The position numbers and the translations under genes were made by a program. From Curtobacterium sp. ISL-83 (lineage in GTDB: Bacteria; Actinomycetota; Actinomycetes; Actinomycetales; Microbacteriaceae), in assembly GCF_018613895.1 (NCBI RefSeq), contig NZ_JAGGPH010000007.1:496001-560000 (forward strand): a DNA stretch of 64,000 nt, read 5' to 3'. The notes below the pieces were generated by a model. The model saw only the letters and a list, made by a program, of their open reading frames with translations. It had not been told where the DNA came from and searched no databases. This document shows positions 49,976 through 59,714 of the stretch, one piece after another (position 1 is the stretch's first letter; each line of letters opens with the position of its first letter).

Positions 49976-50816
49976 GACGGCGACCACGGACGACACCGCT
50001 CGCAACGCGGCCGGAGCGCGGCCACCGGTCGTCCTCGTCCCGCGCGGCGGCGCGTGGGGCGAGGAGGTCGCTGCCGCAGCCCGGGCGCGTGGGTTCGACC
50101 CGCGGATCGTCCCGCTCATCACGGACGCCCCCGCGGCCGACTCCGACGCACTCGACGCGGCGCTCGCTCGCCTCGGCCACCCCGGTGGTGCGGACGGGAG
50201 GCCCGCCCCACCTGCCGCCGACGGCTCCGTCCCCGACGTGGTCGGGTACCGCTGGGTGGTGGTGACCAGTGCGACGGCGGTGCGCGCGCTCGCCGGACGC
50301 GTTTCGAGCCTCCCGTCCGACGTCCGCGTGGCCACCGTCGGCGACGCGACCGCTCGCGCCGCTCGCGCGGCGGGGTGGCGGGTCGACCTGGTGCCTTCCG
50401 AGCACTCGGCAGCCGGGTTGGTCCAGGCGATGCCCGACGACGCCGGACCCGTCCTGTTCCCCCGCTCGGAGATCGCCGCGCCGACGCTCGTGAACGGGTT
50501 GCGCGGCCGCGGCATCGACGTCGACGACGTCGTCGCGTACCGTACCGTGGGGACGGGCAGCGACCCGATCGCCCTCGATCCGCCGGCCGACGCCGTGCTC
50601 GTCACGAGCGGGAGCGTCGCCCGTCAGGTCGCGGTACGGCTGACCCCGCTCGACCCCCGCACCCGGATCGCCTGCATCGGCCCGGGCACTGCCGACGCCA
50701 CCCGCGCGGCCGGGCTGCCCGTGCACGTCGTCGCACGCAGCCGTTCCACCGAAGCCCTGCTCGACGCCGTGGTCGAGACCCTCCACCTCACCCCCCGACC
50801 AGGAAGGTCATCGTGA
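49923..50816 (+). CDS. hemD: Uroporphyrinogen-III synthase (start codon uncertain)
   Basis: About 280-297 residues; closes hydroxymethylbilane with ring-D inversion. The two-domain fold starts [20 protein letters not shown], has [51 protein letters not shown] and [12 protein letters not shown]. The natural start would be at 49980, right after GGAGTAGGA, where the sequence reads GCGACC; five neighbouring heme genes start GTGACC. So either a T to C change removed the start, or translation begins at an upstream GTG (49923, used here, or 49887) overlapping hemC, or initiation is at GCG. A copy of the dispersed motif CGGACGGGAGGC lies within the gene (50191-50202). It overlaps hemB by GTGA. Confidence 0.85.
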   Translation: MSRGRTPPAPVSPPRRSRTATTDDTARNAAGARPPVVLVPRGGAWGEEVAAAARARGFDPRIVPLITDAPAADSDALDAALARLGHPGGADGRPAPPAADGSVPDVVGYRWVVVTSATAVRALAGRVSSLPSDVRVATVGDATARAARAAGWRVDLVPSEHSAAGLVQAMPDDAGPVLFPRSEIAAPTLVNGLRGRGIDVDDVVAYRTVGTGSDPIALDPPADAVLVTSGSVARQVAVRLTPLDPRTRIACIGPGTADATRAAGLPVHVVARSRSTEALLDAVVETLHLTPRPGRSS

Positions 50817-51868
50817 CCGGACAGTTCCCCCAGGTCCGCCCCCGCCGACTCCGTGCGACCCCGGCCATGCGCCGGCTCGTCGCCGAGACGCGCCTGCACC
50901 CCGCCGAGCTGGTGCTGCCGATGTTCATCCGCGAGGGTGCGACCGAGGCGGTCGACATCTCGAGCATGCCGGGCGTGCAGCAGCACTCCCTCGACTCGTT
51001 CCGACGGGCCCTCGTCGAGGCCGCCGCGCAGGGCATCGGCGGCGTCAACCTGTTCGGCGTCCCGGTCAGCAAGGACGCGACGGGCACGGGCGCGACCGAC
51101 CCCGACGGCATCCTCAACGTGGCGATCCGCGTGGCACGGGAAGAGGTCGGCGACGCGCTCGTCGTGCAGTCCGACCTGTGCCTCGACGAGTTCACGGACC
51201 ACGGGCACTGCGGTGTGCTCGCGGGCGACGGCTCCGTCGACAACGACGCGACCCTGCTGCGCTACCGCGACATGGCCGTGGTCCAGGCCGAGGCCGGCGC
51301 CGAGCTCGTCTGCATGAGCGGGATGATGGACGGTCAGATCGCGGCAGCCCGCGACGCCCTCGACACGGCCGGGCACTCCGGGACGGCACTGCTCGCGTAC
51401 GCCGCGAAGTACGCCTCGGCGTTCTACGGGCCCTTCCGCGAAGCCGTCTCGTCCTCGCTCGTCGGCGACCGTCGGACCTACCAGATCGACTCCGCGAACG
51501 GGCGGCAGGGGCTCTGGGAGGTCGATCAGGACATCGCCGAGGGCGCCGACATCGTGATGGTGAAGCCCGCGATGAGCTACCTCGACGTCCTCGCGCGCAC
51601 GGCCGACACCTCGCCGGTGCCGGTGTGGGCGTACCAGATCTCGGGCGAGTACGCGATGATCACCGCGGCCGCCCAGAACGGGTGGATCGACCGCGACGCG
51701 GCTGCGATGGAGTCCCTCGTGGGCATCAAGCGCGCCGGCGCCGACGCGATCCTGACCTACTTCGCGGTCGACATCGCCCGCAAGCTCAACGACGAAGCCG
51801 GGCTCCGGACGTCCGGCAGCACCGCCGACGTCGCCGGCATCGCCTCGACCGGGAAGGCCCCCGAGTGA
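50813..51868 (+). CDS. hemB: Delta-aminolevulinic acid dehydratase (porphobilinogen synthase)
   Basis: A 351-residue enzyme that condenses two 5-aminolevulinate molecules to porphobilinogen. The two active-site lysines are Lys199 ([14 protein letters not shown]) and Lys251 ([10 protein letters not shown]), matching Lys194 and Lys246 of E. coli. The metal region is [14 protein letters not shown]: one of the zinc cysteines of CxCxxxxxHGHC is replaced by Asp, so this may be a magnesium-dependent or mixed type. GTG start with AGGAAGG 5 bases ahead; overlaps hemD and hemL by GTGA. Confidence 0.95.
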   Translation: MTGQFPQVRPRRLRATPAMRRLVAETRLHPAELVLPMFIREGATEAVDISSMPGVQQHSLDSFRRALVEAAAQGIGGVNLFGVPVSKDATGTGATDPDGILNVAIRVAREEVGDALVVQSDLCLDEFTDHGHCGVLAGDGSVDNDATLLRYRDMAVVQAEAGAELVCMSGMMDGQIAAARDALDTAGHSGTALLAYAAKYASAFYGPFREAVSSSLVGDRRTYQIDSANGRQGLWEVDQDIAEGADIVMVKPAMSYLDVLARTADTSPVPVWAYQISGEYAMITAAAQNGWIDRDAAAMESLVGIKRAGADAILTYFAVDIARKLNDEAGLRTSGSTADVAGIASTGKAPE

Positions 51869-53199
51869 CCACCACGAACGACCAGCTGTTCGGTCGCGCG
51901 AAGAACAGCATCCCCGGCGGCGTGAACTCGCCCGTCCGCGCGTACGGCTCCGTCGGCGGGACCCCGCGGTTCCTGGTGTCCGCGAAGGGCGCATACGTCA
52001 CGGACGCCGAGGGCCGCGAGTACGTCGACCTCGTCGCCTCGTGGGGCCCCGCGATCCTCGGGCACGCCCACCCCGGCACGGTCGAGGCGGTGCAGCAGGC
52101 CGCTGCCCGTGGGCTCTCCTTCGGGGCGTCGACCCCCGGCGAGACCGAGCTCGCCGAACTCGTGAAGCAGCGGGTGTCGGTGGACGGTGACGGTCCGATC
52201 GAGAAGATCCGCATGGTGTCGACCGGCACCGAGGCCACGATGACGGCGATCCGCCTGGCCCGCGGCTACACGGGGCGGGACCTCCTGGTGAAGTTCGCCG
52301 GGCACTACCACGGGCACTCCGACTCGCTGCTGGCCGAGGCCGGCTCGGGCGTCGCGACGCTCGCGCTCCCCGGCAGTGCGGGCATCACCGCCGAGACCGC
52401 AGCGCAGACCCTGGTCCTGCCGTACAACGACCTCGAGGCCGTCCGGCGCGCGTTCGACGAGCACTCCGAGCGCATCGCCGCCGTGATCGTCGAGGCGGCG
52501 GCGGCGAACATGGGCGTGCTCGCGCCGGAGCGCGGCTTCAACCGCGCCCTCGCGCAGATCGTGCAGGGGCACGGTGCGCTGCTCATCGTCGACGAGGTCC
52601 TCACCGGCTTCCGGGTCGGCCCCGCCGGGTGGTGGGGGCTCGAGGCCTCGAAGGTGGTGCCGGACGGTGCCGGGTGGAAGCCCGACCTCATCACGTTCGG
52701 CAAGGTCATCGGCGGCGGGATGCCGCTCGCTGCCCTCGGCGGTCGGCGTGAGGTCATGGACTACCTCGCCCCGCTCGGACCCGTGTACCAGGCCGGCACC
52801 CTGTCGGGGAACCCGCTCGCGGTGGCGGCCGGCATCGCCACGCTCCGTGCCGCGACCCCCGAGGTGTACGAACGGCTGAACGCCACGGCGTCGACGATCG
52901 CCACGGCGACGAGCCAGGCGCTCACGGCCGAGGGCGTCGCGCACACGGTGCAGCACGCCGGCAACCTGTTCTCGTTCGCGTTCCTCGAGCAGGCGCCGCG
53001 GAACTACGACGACGTCCGCGCGCAGGACACCTTCCGGTACCCGCCGTTCTTCCACGCGATGCTCGACGCGGGCGTGACCCTGCCGCCGAGCGTGTTCGAG
53101 GCGTGGTTCGTCACAGCGGCGCACGACGACCGGGCCGTCGGGCGCATCCTGGACGCGCTGCCCGCTGCCGCGAGGGCCGCTGCCGCCGCGACCGCCTGA
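51865..53199 (+). CDS. hemL: Glutamate-1-semialdehyde 2,1-aminomutase
   Basis: A 444-residue PLP enzyme that turns the HemA product into 5-aminolevulinate. The PLP Lys280 is in [18 protein letters not shown]. Other signatures: [47 protein letters not shown] and [14 protein letters not shown] with the PLP-binding Asp. GTG start overlapping hemB. The last gene of the heme cluster although its reaction is the second; with hemA at the opposite end, the two early enzymes bracket the locus. The next gene is convergent, 48 bases away. Confidence 0.96.
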   Translation: MTTTNDQLFGRAKNSIPGGVNSPVRAYGSVGGTPRFLVSAKGAYVTDAEGREYVDLVASWGPAILGHAHPGTVEAVQQAAARGLSFGASTPGETELAELVKQRVSVDGDGPIEKIRMVSTGTEATMTAIRLARGYTGRDLLVKFAGHYHGHSDSLLAEAGSGVATLALPGSAGITAETAAQTLVLPYNDLEAVRRAFDEHSERIAAVIVEAAAANMGVLAPERGFNRALAQIVQGHGALLIVDEVLTGFRVGPAGWWGLEASKVVPDGAGWKPDLITFGKVIGGGMPLAALGGRREVMDYLAPLGPVYQAGTLSGNPLAVAAGIATLRAATPEVYERLNATASTIATATSQALTAEGVAHTVQHAGNLFSFAFLEQAPRNYDDVRAQDTFRYPPFFHAMLDAGVTLPPSVFEAWFVTAAHDDRAVGRILDALPAAARAAAAATA

Positions 53200-53247
53200 C
53201 GCCGTCCGTCGCGTTGCTCCGCTGACCGGCCCGGAGGCGCGGGGCGG

Positions 53248-54033
53248 CTAGACCGCGCGACGTGCGTGCCAGCGACCCTCTGCACGAACGATGGCGAGGG
53301 GGAAGTCGAACGCGTGCGAGACCGCCGACGAGGTGATGACCTCGTCGGCGGTGCCCTGTGCGACCGCCACCCCGTCCCGCAGCAGCATCGCGTGCGAGGT
53401 CGAGATCGGCAGGTCCTCCAGGTGGTGCGTCACCATCACGCTGCCGAGCTCCGGGTGGCGGTGGCGCAGGGCGTCGACCGTCTCGAGCAGGTGTTCCCGC
53501 GCGGCGACGTCGAGTCCGGTGGCCGGTTCGTCGAGCAACAGCAGCTGCGGCTCGGACATGAGTGCCCGGGCGATGAGCGCACGGCCCCGTTCGCCCTGCG
53601 ACAGCACCGGCCAGCGGGCGTCCCGGCGTGCGGACAACCCGACGTCGGCGATGTGTCGCTCCGCCGCGGCGACGTCGTCGTCCGTCGGGGTCCAGCGCAT
53701 CATGAGGTCGGTCGTCCCGGTCCGCCCGGTCAGCACCGTCTCGAGCACGGTGAGTGGGGAGAGCATCCGGTGCCGGGGGTCGACGTGCCCGATGTGTTCC
53801 CGGAGCTCGCGGACGTCCACGCGTCCGAGCTGCCGACCGAGGACCTCCACGACGCCCGCGGTCGGGTGCGCGTTCGCGCCGAGCACCGACAGCAGCGTGG
53901 ACTTGCCGGCGCCGTTCGGCCCGAGCAACGCCCAGTGCTCGCCGCGTCGGACGGTCAGGTCGATGTCGTGCAGCAGGTCGCGTCCGGACCGGGTCACGCG
54001 GACGCCGGTGGCACGGATGAGGAGGTCGGTCAC
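53248..54033 (-). CDS. ABC transporter ATP-binding protein (ModF/YfjA-like, soluble)
   Basis: A 261-residue single ABC ATPase. Walker A is GPNGAGKSTLLSVLG, the signature is SQGERGRALIARAL, Walker B LLLLDEPATGLD, and the switch His is in VMVTHHLEDLP. LSQGE with GERGR is typical of the YlmA/ModF branch, where the ATPase often lacks a partner permease, as here. GTG at 54033 is chosen because GAAGGG precedes it; GTG at 54051 is possible. It is convergent with hemL and followed upstream by a GntR gene. Its partner and cargo are unknown. Confidence 0.88.
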   Translation of the reverse strand: MTDLLIRATGVRVTRSGRDLLHDIDLTVRRGEHWALLGPNGAGKSTLLSVLGANAHPTAGVVEVLGRQLGRVDVRELREHIGHVDPRHRMLSPLTVLETVLTGRTGTTDLMMRWTPTDDDVAAAERHIADVGLSARRDARWPVLSQGERGRALIARALMSEPQLLLLDEPATGLDVAAREHLLETVDALRHRHPELGSVMVTHHLEDLPISTSHAMLLRDGVAVAQGTADEVITSSAVSHAFDFPLAIVRAEGRWHARRAV

Positions 54034-54076
54034 CCCTTCATCGTGCCGCACCGGCGCTGTCCGCCGCGTCGGGTGG

Positions 54077-54760
54077 TCAGCTTGCGGCTGCTGCGGCTGC
54101 AGCGGCGCGCGCGGTGCCGAGGTGTTCGGCCATCGCGCGGCTCAGTGCGCGGACCACGGCCCCACCGGCCTCACCGTCACGGCCCTTCGCCGCGGCCCGG
54201 AACGCGTCGAGGGAGTCCTTGACGTCCCAGAAGACGAACTCGGGGGCGCCGATGCGCACGAACTTCGCGCGGTTGACGATGCCCTCGGCGGTCTTGATGA
54301 GCAGCTCGTTGCCGGAGTGGGCCACGAGGAACCCGATCAGGGCGTCGATGTCGTCGTTGATCGCACGGTCCTCGGCGTCGGCGTGCGCACGGATGGTGTC
54401 GAGGATGGACCCGAGCGTGCGGACCTCGTCGTCGTCGAGGCGCGGCATCGACCACCGCGCCGCCAGCTCGGCGAGACCGAAGAGCATCTGGAACGCGTCG
54501 TCGTACTGCTCGAGCGTGGGGGAGGCGACGCGGGTGTACCGGTTGGCCTCCATCTCGACCAGCCCGTAGTCGACCAGCTTCGCGATGGCCTCACGGATGG
54601 GCGTGCGACTGACCCCGAGCCACTGCACGAGCTCGTCGTCGTTGAGGCGTTCGCCCGCCTGCAGCGTGCCGTCCTGGATCGCGACGAGCATCTTCTCGAG
54701 GACGACGTCCCGCAGGAGCTTCCGGGGCGAGTTCTCGACGGTCGACTTGGGCACCGGCAT
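54077..54760 (-). CDS. GntR-family transcriptional regulator (FadR/FCD type)
   Basis: A 227-residue GntR regulator. Residues about 10-75 are the winged helix-turn-helix (LLRDVVLEKMLVAIQDG, GERLNDDELVQWLGVSRTPI, REAIAKLVDYGLVEM). The rest is a helical FCD-like effector domain with FGLAELAARWSMPRLDDDEV. The end is a poly-Ala tract (ARAAAAAAAAS). ATG 54760 is preceded by GAGGAG 8 bases ahead. The AT-rich 67-base region 54781-54847 contains its promoter (-10-like TAGGAT) and a terminator hairpin. Ligand unknown. Confidence 0.9.
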   Translation of the reverse strand: MPVPKSTVENSPRKLLRDVVLEKMLVAIQDGTLQAGERLNDDELVQWLGVSRTPIREAIAKLVDYGLVEMEANRYTRVASPTLEQYDDAFQMLFGLAELAARWSMPRLDDDEVRTLGSILDTIRAHADAEDRAINDDIDALIGFLVAHSGNELLIKTAEGIVNRAKFVRIGAPEFVFWDVKDSLDAFRAAAKGRDGEAGGAVVRALSRAMAEHLGTARAAAAAAAAS

Positions 54761-54821
54761 CGGTGGGCTCCTCACGCGTTCGGGTGTGCTGTACTGCAAT
54801 CCTAACGTGCCAATATGCAAA

Positions 54822-54841
54822 CGGTTGCTAAATAACAACCG
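54822..54841 (-). terminator. Terminator after the YhdH-like gene
   Basis: CGGTTG and CAACCG form a 6-bp stem with an AT-rich 8-base loop 6 bases beyond the stop codon; on the minus strand the stem is followed by TTTGC, close to a classic intrinsic terminator. Confidence 0.6.
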
Positions 54842-54847
54842 CCCGTG

Positions 54848-55840
54848 TCAGCGCCCCAGACTGCCCGCGACGTCGACGACGGTCCGGCCGTGCACGGCGC
54901 CCGCGACGACCTCGGCCCCGACGGTGATCGCGTCCCGCAGGCCCACCGTGCGCGTCACACCGGCGAGGAGCGCCGGATCGAGGTCGGTGGCGAGCCGCTG
55001 CCACGCCCGCTGCCGGAGCTCCTGCGGGGCGTTCACCGAGTCGATGCCGAGCAACGAGACCGCGCGCAGGATGAACGGCAGCACCGTCGTCGGCAGTGCC
55101 GAGTCCTGTGCCAGCCCGCACGCGGTGACGGCACCGCCCCACTGCGTCGAGGCGAGGACGTTCGCGAGCGTGCCACCCCCGACGCTGTCCACCGCTCCGG
55201 CCCACGTCGCACGCTGCATCGGCTTGCCGACCTCGGACAGCGTGTCGCGGTCGATCAAGTCGACGGCCCCGAGCGCACGGAGCGATGCCTCGTTCGCGGC
55301 CCGCCGGCCCGACGAGGCGGTCACCGCGTACCCGCGTGCGGTGAGCAGGGCGATCGCGACCGTGCCGACGCCGCCGGACGCGCCGGTCACCAGGACGGGG
55401 CCTGCGGCGGGGTCCACGAAGCGTTCGAGCGCCAGCACGCTGAGCATCGCGGTGAACCCGGCGGTGCCGATCGCCGCCGCGAACGAGTCGTCCATGTCGT
55501 CCGGCAGGACCACGAGGGCAGCGGACGGTGCGACCACGTGCGCGGCCCACCCCCCGTACCGGTTCTCGCCGAGGCCGCCACCGGTGCACACGACCCGGTC
55601 GCCGATCGCGACGCCGTGCACGCCCGGTCCGACTGCGGAGACCGTCCCGACGGCGTCGATCCCCGGTACGAGCGGATCGAGCCTGGCCACGCCGGGGTTC
55701 CGCGCGAGCGCCAACCCGTCCTTGTAGTTGACGCTCGAGTACGTCACGTCGACGAGCACCTCGCCCTCGGTGGGGTCGGGGACGTCGACCTCGGTGACGG
55801 CGGGGGCTGCGGAACTGGAGACGAGGACTGCGCGGGTCAC
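54848..55840 (-). CDS. YhdH/YhfP-type quinone oxidoreductase (acrylyl-CoA reductase AcuI family)
   Basis: A 330-residue zinc-free medium-chain dehydrogenase; the E. coli YhdH homologue AcuI reduces acryloyl-CoA to propionyl-CoA with NADPH. Family features: SSVNYKDGLALARNPGVAR at residues 35-53, VPGIDAVGTV, RYGGWAAHVVAPS and the NADPH motif VTGASGGVGTVAIALL. Zinc ligands are missing as expected. GTG start at 55840, placed 7 bases after a -10-like TAGCGT, so probably leaderless. A terminator follows; the GntR gene lies downstream on the same strand. Confidence 0.92.
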   Translation of the reverse strand: MTRAVLVSSSAAPAVTEVDVPDPTEGEVLVDVTYSSVNYKDGLALARNPGVARLDPLVPGIDAVGTVSAVGPGVHGVAIGDRVVCTGGGLGENRYGGWAAHVVAPSAALVVLPDDMDDSFAAAIGTAGFTAMLSVLALERFVDPAAGPVLVTGASGGVGTVAIALLTARGYAVTASSGRRAANEASLRALGAVDLIDRDTLSEVGKPMQRATWAGAVDSVGGGTLANVLASTQWGGAVTACGLAQDSALPTTVLPFILRAVSLLGIDSVNAPQELRQRAWQRLATDLDPALLAGVTRTVGLRDAITVGAEVVAGAVHGRTVVDVAGSLGR

Positions 55841-55935
55841 GTGACGGACGCTACCCGTGCCTCCCGGCCGACGCCGCAGCGACGTGCGCGCCTAACGCGC
55901 CGCGCGTGACCGCGACGGCCGCGACTTCGCTCGTC

Positions 55936-56964
55936 TCAGCCGAACATGATGGCGGCCTCGTCGAAGCGCGCCTGCGGCACCGTCTTCAACTCGCCGAGCG
56001 CGTCCGCGAAGGACACGTGCACGATCTCGGTCCCGCGGAGCGCGACCATCCGGCCCCACCGCTCCTCGATCACCGCGTCGATCGCCGCGAGCCCGAGCCG
56101 CGTCGACAGCACCCGGTCGTACGCGGTGGGGGTGCCGCCGCGCTGGATGTGGCCGAGCGTGGTCGCGCGCGTCTCGATCCCGGTCATCTCCTCGATGAGC
56201 GGTGCGAGCCGTTCGCCGATCCCGCCGAGTCGCGGTCGCCCGAAGGCGTCGAGTCCGCGTTCGGTGTGCGCGTTGTCCTCGTGGTCCGGCACGAAGCCCT
56301 CGGCCACGACCACGAGCGGGGCGCGCCCACGGTCGTACGCCGACCGCACCCAGGCGGCGATCTGCTCCATGCTCGTCTTCTGCTCGGGGATCAGGATCGC
56401 GTGGGCGCCCGCGGCCATCCCCGAGTGCAGGGCGATCCACCCCACGTGTCGGCCCATCACCTCGGCGACCATGCACCGCGAGTGCGACTCACCGGTGGTC
56501 CGGAGTCGGTCCATGGCCTCGGTCGCGATGGCGACGGCGGTGTCGAACCCGAACGTGTAGTCGGTGGCGCCCAGGTCGTTGTCGACCGTCTTGGGCACGC
56601 CGACGATCTTCATCCCGGCGTCCGTCAGGCGCTTCGCGGCTGCCAACGTGCCCTCGCCGCCGATCGCGACGATGGCGTCGATGCCGTGCCGCTCGAGGAC
56701 CTTCTCGATGTTCTCGACCCCGCCGTTCGGCCCCTCGAACGGGTTCGTCCGACTGGTGCCGAGGATCGTGCCGCCCTGCTTCGCGATGCCCTGGATGTCC
56801 TTGCGGCCGAGGGGCACGATGTCCCCGTCGACGACCCCGCGCCAGCCGTCCCGGAACCCGACGAAGTCGTGCCCGTAGATGGCGATGCCCTTCAGCACGA
56901 TGCCGCGGATGACCGCGTTGAGGCCGGGGCAGTCGCCTCCGGAGGTGAGGATGCCGATGCGCAT
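55936..56964 (-). CDS. pfkA: 6-phosphofructokinase
   Basis: A 342-residue phosphofructokinase that commits fructose-6-phosphate to glycolysis. It starts MRIGILTSGGDCPGLNAVIR, an exact PFK signature. The phosphoryl-donor site reads GGEGTLAAA, with Gly at the position where PPi-using enzymes have Asp, which points to ATP. Substrate motifs PKTVDNDLGATDYTFGFDTA and GRHVGWIALHSGMAAGAH follow, the former with the catalytic Asp. ATG 56964 has GGAG 6 bases ahead. It diverges from the glycosylase gene. The length fits the single-domain bacterial type. Confidence 0.95.
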   Translation of the reverse strand: MRIGILTSGGDCPGLNAVIRGIVLKGIAIYGHDFVGFRDGWRGVVDGDIVPLGRKDIQGIAKQGGTILGTSRTNPFEGPNGGVENIEKVLERHGIDAIVAIGGEGTLAAAKRLTDAGMKIVGVPKTVDNDLGATDYTFGFDTAVAIATEAMDRLRTTGESHSRCMVAEVMGRHVGWIALHSGMAAGAHAILIPEQKTSMEQIAAWVRSAYDRGRAPLVVVAEGFVPDHEDNAHTERGLDAFGRPRLGGIGERLAPLIEEMTGIETRATTLGHIQRGGTPTAYDRVLSTRLGLAAIDAVIEERWGRMVALRGTEIVHVSFADALGELKTVPQARFDEAAIMFG

Positions 56965-57035
56965 GGGAACTCCGTCGTCGCAGGTGGTGGGTGCCCCCAT
57001 CATGACTGACGGTGGTTCCGCATTACCATCCCGGT

Positions 57036-58043
57036 GTGTCCCTGCTCGCTTACGTCGATCCCGCCGACGCCCCCGCCGGCGACTCGGCCGACGACCCGGC
57101 CGACGCCTCTGCCGAAGCGTCGGCTGACGTTCGGCGCGTGGAGACCGAGTACCGGCCGGGAGGCGCGGTGGACGTGACCGCGACGCTCCGGCCCCTGCAG
57201 CGCGGCTCCGGCGACCCCGCCTTCCGCGTGGTCGGCTCCGATACGTGGCTCGGGCTGCGGACGCCCTGCGGACCCGCCTCGGTCGTCATCCGTCGCGTCG
57301 GGTCGTCGATCGCGGTGTCGGCGTGGGGAGCGGGCGCGGAGTGGGCCGTCGAGCACGCCCCGGACCTGCTCGGCCGCGGCGACGACTGGTCCGGGTTCGA
57401 CGCCTCCGGGCACCCGTTCCTGGCCGACGCCCGGCACCGGCAGCCCGGGCTCCGACTGCTGCGCACGAACACCGTGGTCGCGATGCTCGTGCCGGCGATC
57501 CTGGAGCAGAAGATCACGTCGCAGCAGGCCTGGCGTGCGTGGCGGTACCTGCTGCGGCGGTTCGGGACGCCTGCACCCGGTCCGGCCCCGGTCGACATGG
57601 TCGTCCCGCCCGCGGCCGACGAGTGGGCGCGGATCCCGAGCTGGGAGTGGCACCGGGCCGGCATCGAACCGGGGCGCTCGGCGACGGTGATGCGTGCGGT
57701 GCAGGTGGCGCCGGCGCTCGAGCGGACGCTCGGGCTCGGGCGGGGCGGCTCGGTCGTCAGCGCCCGGCTGCAGTCGATCCCGGGCGTCGGGAAGTGGACA
57801 GCGGCCGAGACGGCCCAGCGCGCGCACGGGGACCCGGACTCGCCGAGCGTGGGGGACTTCCACGTGCCCGCGCTCGTCGGGTGGGCGCTGACCGGCGGAC
57901 CGGTCGACGACGACGGGATGCTCGAGCTCCTCGAGCCCTGGCGGGGGCACCGGGAGCGGGTCGTGCGGCTGATCGGGGGCTCGGGCTTCCGGAAGCCGTC
58001 GTTCGGACCGCGGATGACGATCCAGGACCACCGCGGTCACTGA
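57036..58043 (+). CDS. DNA-3-methyladenine glycosylase-like protein (HhH-GPD, AlkA type)
   Basis: A 335-residue base-excision glycosylase. The N-terminal part has an unusual Ala/Asp/Pro repeat (GDSADDPADASAEASADV, residues about 15-32). The AlkA-like region includes MLVPAILEQKITSQQAWRAW, then the helix-hairpin-helix LQSIPGVGKWTAAETAQRA and the catalytic Asp in PSVGDFHVPAL. So it should remove alkylated purines. The GTG at 57036 follows a TACCAT box by 6 bases (leaderless). A copy of the dispersed motif (57152-57169) lies within the gene. It is single-gene in layout. Confidence 0.88.
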   Translation: MSLLAYVDPADAPAGDSADDPADASAEASADVRRVETEYRPGGAVDVTATLRPLQRGSGDPAFRVVGSDTWLGLRTPCGPASVVIRRVGSSIAVSAWGAGAEWAVEHAPDLLGRGDDWSGFDASGHPFLADARHRQPGLRLLRTNTVVAMLVPAILEQKITSQQAWRAWRYLLRRFGTPAPGPAPVDMVVPPAADEWARIPSWEWHRAGIEPGRSATVMRAVQVAPALERTLGLGRGGSVVSARLQSIPGVGKWTAAETAQRAHGDPDSPSVGDFHVPALVGWALTGGPVDDDGMLELLEPWRGHRERVVRLIGGSGFRKPSFGPRMTIQDHRGH

Positions 58044-58093
58044 AGCCGCCGGGCACTGAACCCGCCGGTCACCGACCGCGTTGCGTCGCGCTC

Positions 58094-58108
58094 CGGAACC
58101 AGGTTCCG
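58094..58108. repeat. Short inverted repeat shared with 30392-30408
   Basis: CGGAACC-A-GGTTCCG is a hyphenated palindrome; the surrounding 17 bases TCCGGAACCAGGTTCCG are identical to those downstream of nucS. It lies between the glycosylase and sugar-transporter genes, whose 183-base gap (58044-58226) otherwise holds the promoter of the transporter. Confidence 0.55.
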
Positions 58109-58226
58109 CACGCACCGGCGACCGGCGTCCGCGCGCGGTGCACATCCTCCGCCGTCACTTGCCGACGCTCGCATACCGTCTCCAACCGGCTCGGGACCCG
58201 CCCGGCACGGAGAGGACGACGCACCG

Positions 58227-59687
58227 ATGACGACCACCACCACCGACGACGACCACGTCGCCGGCGTCCCGACCGCGATCCCCGACGACACCGGAGCGGC
58301 CGAGACGGCGCAGCGAGCGAAGCGGCACGTCACGCGGGTGGCGTTCGTGGCGGCGCTCGGCGGGCTGCTCTACGGCTACGACACCGGTGTGATCTCCGGC
58401 ACCCTGATCGAGATCGGCAAGGAGTTCTCGATCAACTCCGGCGTGCAGGAACTCATCACGGCGTCGATCCTCGTCGGCGCGATCCTCGGCGCCTTCCTGA
58501 CCGGCCCCGTGTCCGCCAGGATCGGTCGGCGACGCGCGATCCTCATCATCGCCGGGGTGTTCGCCCTCGGGGTGCTGTTCGCCGCCCTCTCGCCGAGCCC
58601 GCTGTTCCTGATCCTCAGCCGGCTGTTCCTCGGGCTCGCGGTGGGCGGGTCGACCCAGACGATCCCCACGTACATCGCCGAGATCGCCCCGGGACCCCGC
58701 CGTGGCAGCCTCGTCACGGTCTTCAACTGCGCGATCGGTGTCGGCATCCTCGCCGCCGCCCTGGTCGGGGTGACCCTGAACGGCGCGGTGTCCTGGCGGT
58801 TCATGATCGGCGTCGCTGTTGTCCCGGCGATCGTGCTGCTGCTCGGGATGCTGCGGCTGCCGGAGAGTCCTCGCTGGTTCGTCGCGCAGGACCGCATCGG
58901 CCCGGCACGGCGGGTGCTCCGCTGGCTGCGCCCCGACGACCGCACGGCGGAGGACGAGCTCGACGAGATCCGGGAGCTCGACGACGCCGAGCCGCACGGC
59001 GGTGCCGGGCAGTGGGCGCAGCTCCGGAAGCCCTGGGTGCGGCCGGCGCTCATCGCCGGGCTGATCGTCGCCGCGTTCACGCAGCTGACCGGCCTCGAGA
59101 TGATGATCTACTACACGCCGACGATCCTGACCACGGCCGGGTTCCCGCACGTGTACTCCCTGTGGGCGAACGTCGGCGTCGGGGTCGTCTACCTGGTGAT
59201 GACGTTCGTCGGGTCACGGATGGTCGACCGGATCGGTCGGCGTCGCCTGACCCTCGTGATGCTGCCCGGCGCTGCGGTGAGCATCGGGCTGTTCGGAGCG
59301 CTGTTCGCGGCCAACGGCGGCAAGCTGTCGCCCGTCGTGACGATCGTGCTCATCCTGGCGTTCATGTTCTTCCAGGCCGGCGGGATCCAGGTCGTCGGAT
59401 GGCTGGTCGGCTCCGAGATGTACCCGCTCCGCATCCGTGCCGCGGCCACCAGCCTGCACGCCATGGTCCTGTGGGGCGCTGACCTGCTCGTCACCTCGAC
59501 CGCGCTGTCCCTGACGGGGTGGATCGGCCTCGGCGGCACGATGCTGCTCTACGCGGCCCTCAACATCGTCGCCTGGATCCTGGTGTTCCGCCGCGTGCCC
59601 GAGACGAAGGGGAAGTCCCTGGAGCAGATCGAGAAGTCGCTCCGCAACGGGACCTTCCTGCCGCACCGCACTCGCAGCGAGGGCTGA
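58227..59687 (+). CDS. Sugar MFS transporter (sugar porter family)
   Basis: A 486-residue sugar:proton symporter of the SP family with 12 membrane segments. Diagnostic motifs: GGLLYGYDTGVISG in TM1, ARIGRRRAILI after TM2, RLFLGLAVGGSTQTIPTYIA, PESPRWFVAQDR before the central loop, QLTGLEMMIYYTPTIL in TM7, and PETKGKSLEQIE at the end. The about 30-residue Thr/Asp-rich start is cytoplasmic. A ribosome-site-like GGAGAGGA lies upstream. Substrate probably a monosaccharide such as xylose, arabinose or glucose; not resolvable here. Confidence 0.93.
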   Translation: MTTTTTDDDHVAGVPTAIPDDTGAAETAQRAKRHVTRVAFVAALGGLLYGYDTGVISGTLIEIGKEFSINSGVQELITASILVGAILGAFLTGPVSARIGRRRAILIIAGVFALGVLFAALSPSPLFLILSRLFLGLAVGGSTQTIPTYIAEIAPGPRRGSLVTVFNCAIGVGILAAALVGVTLNGAVSWRFMIGVAVVPAIVLLLGMLRLPESPRWFVAQDRIGPARRVLRWLRPDDRTAEDELDEIRELDDAEPHGGAGQWAQLRKPWVRPALIAGLIVAAFTQLTGLEMMIYYTPTILTTAGFPHVYSLWANVGVGVVYLVMTFVGSRMVDRIGRRRLTLVMLPGAAVSIGLFGALFAANGGKLSPVVTIVLILAFMFFQAGGIQVVGWLVGSEMYPLRIRAAATSLHAMVLWGADLLVTSTALSLTGWIGLGGTMLLYAALNIVAWILVFRRVPETKGKSLEQIEKSLRNGTFLPHRTRSEG

Positions 59688-59714
59688 CACCTGCGGGGGC
59701 TACCCTCGACGATC

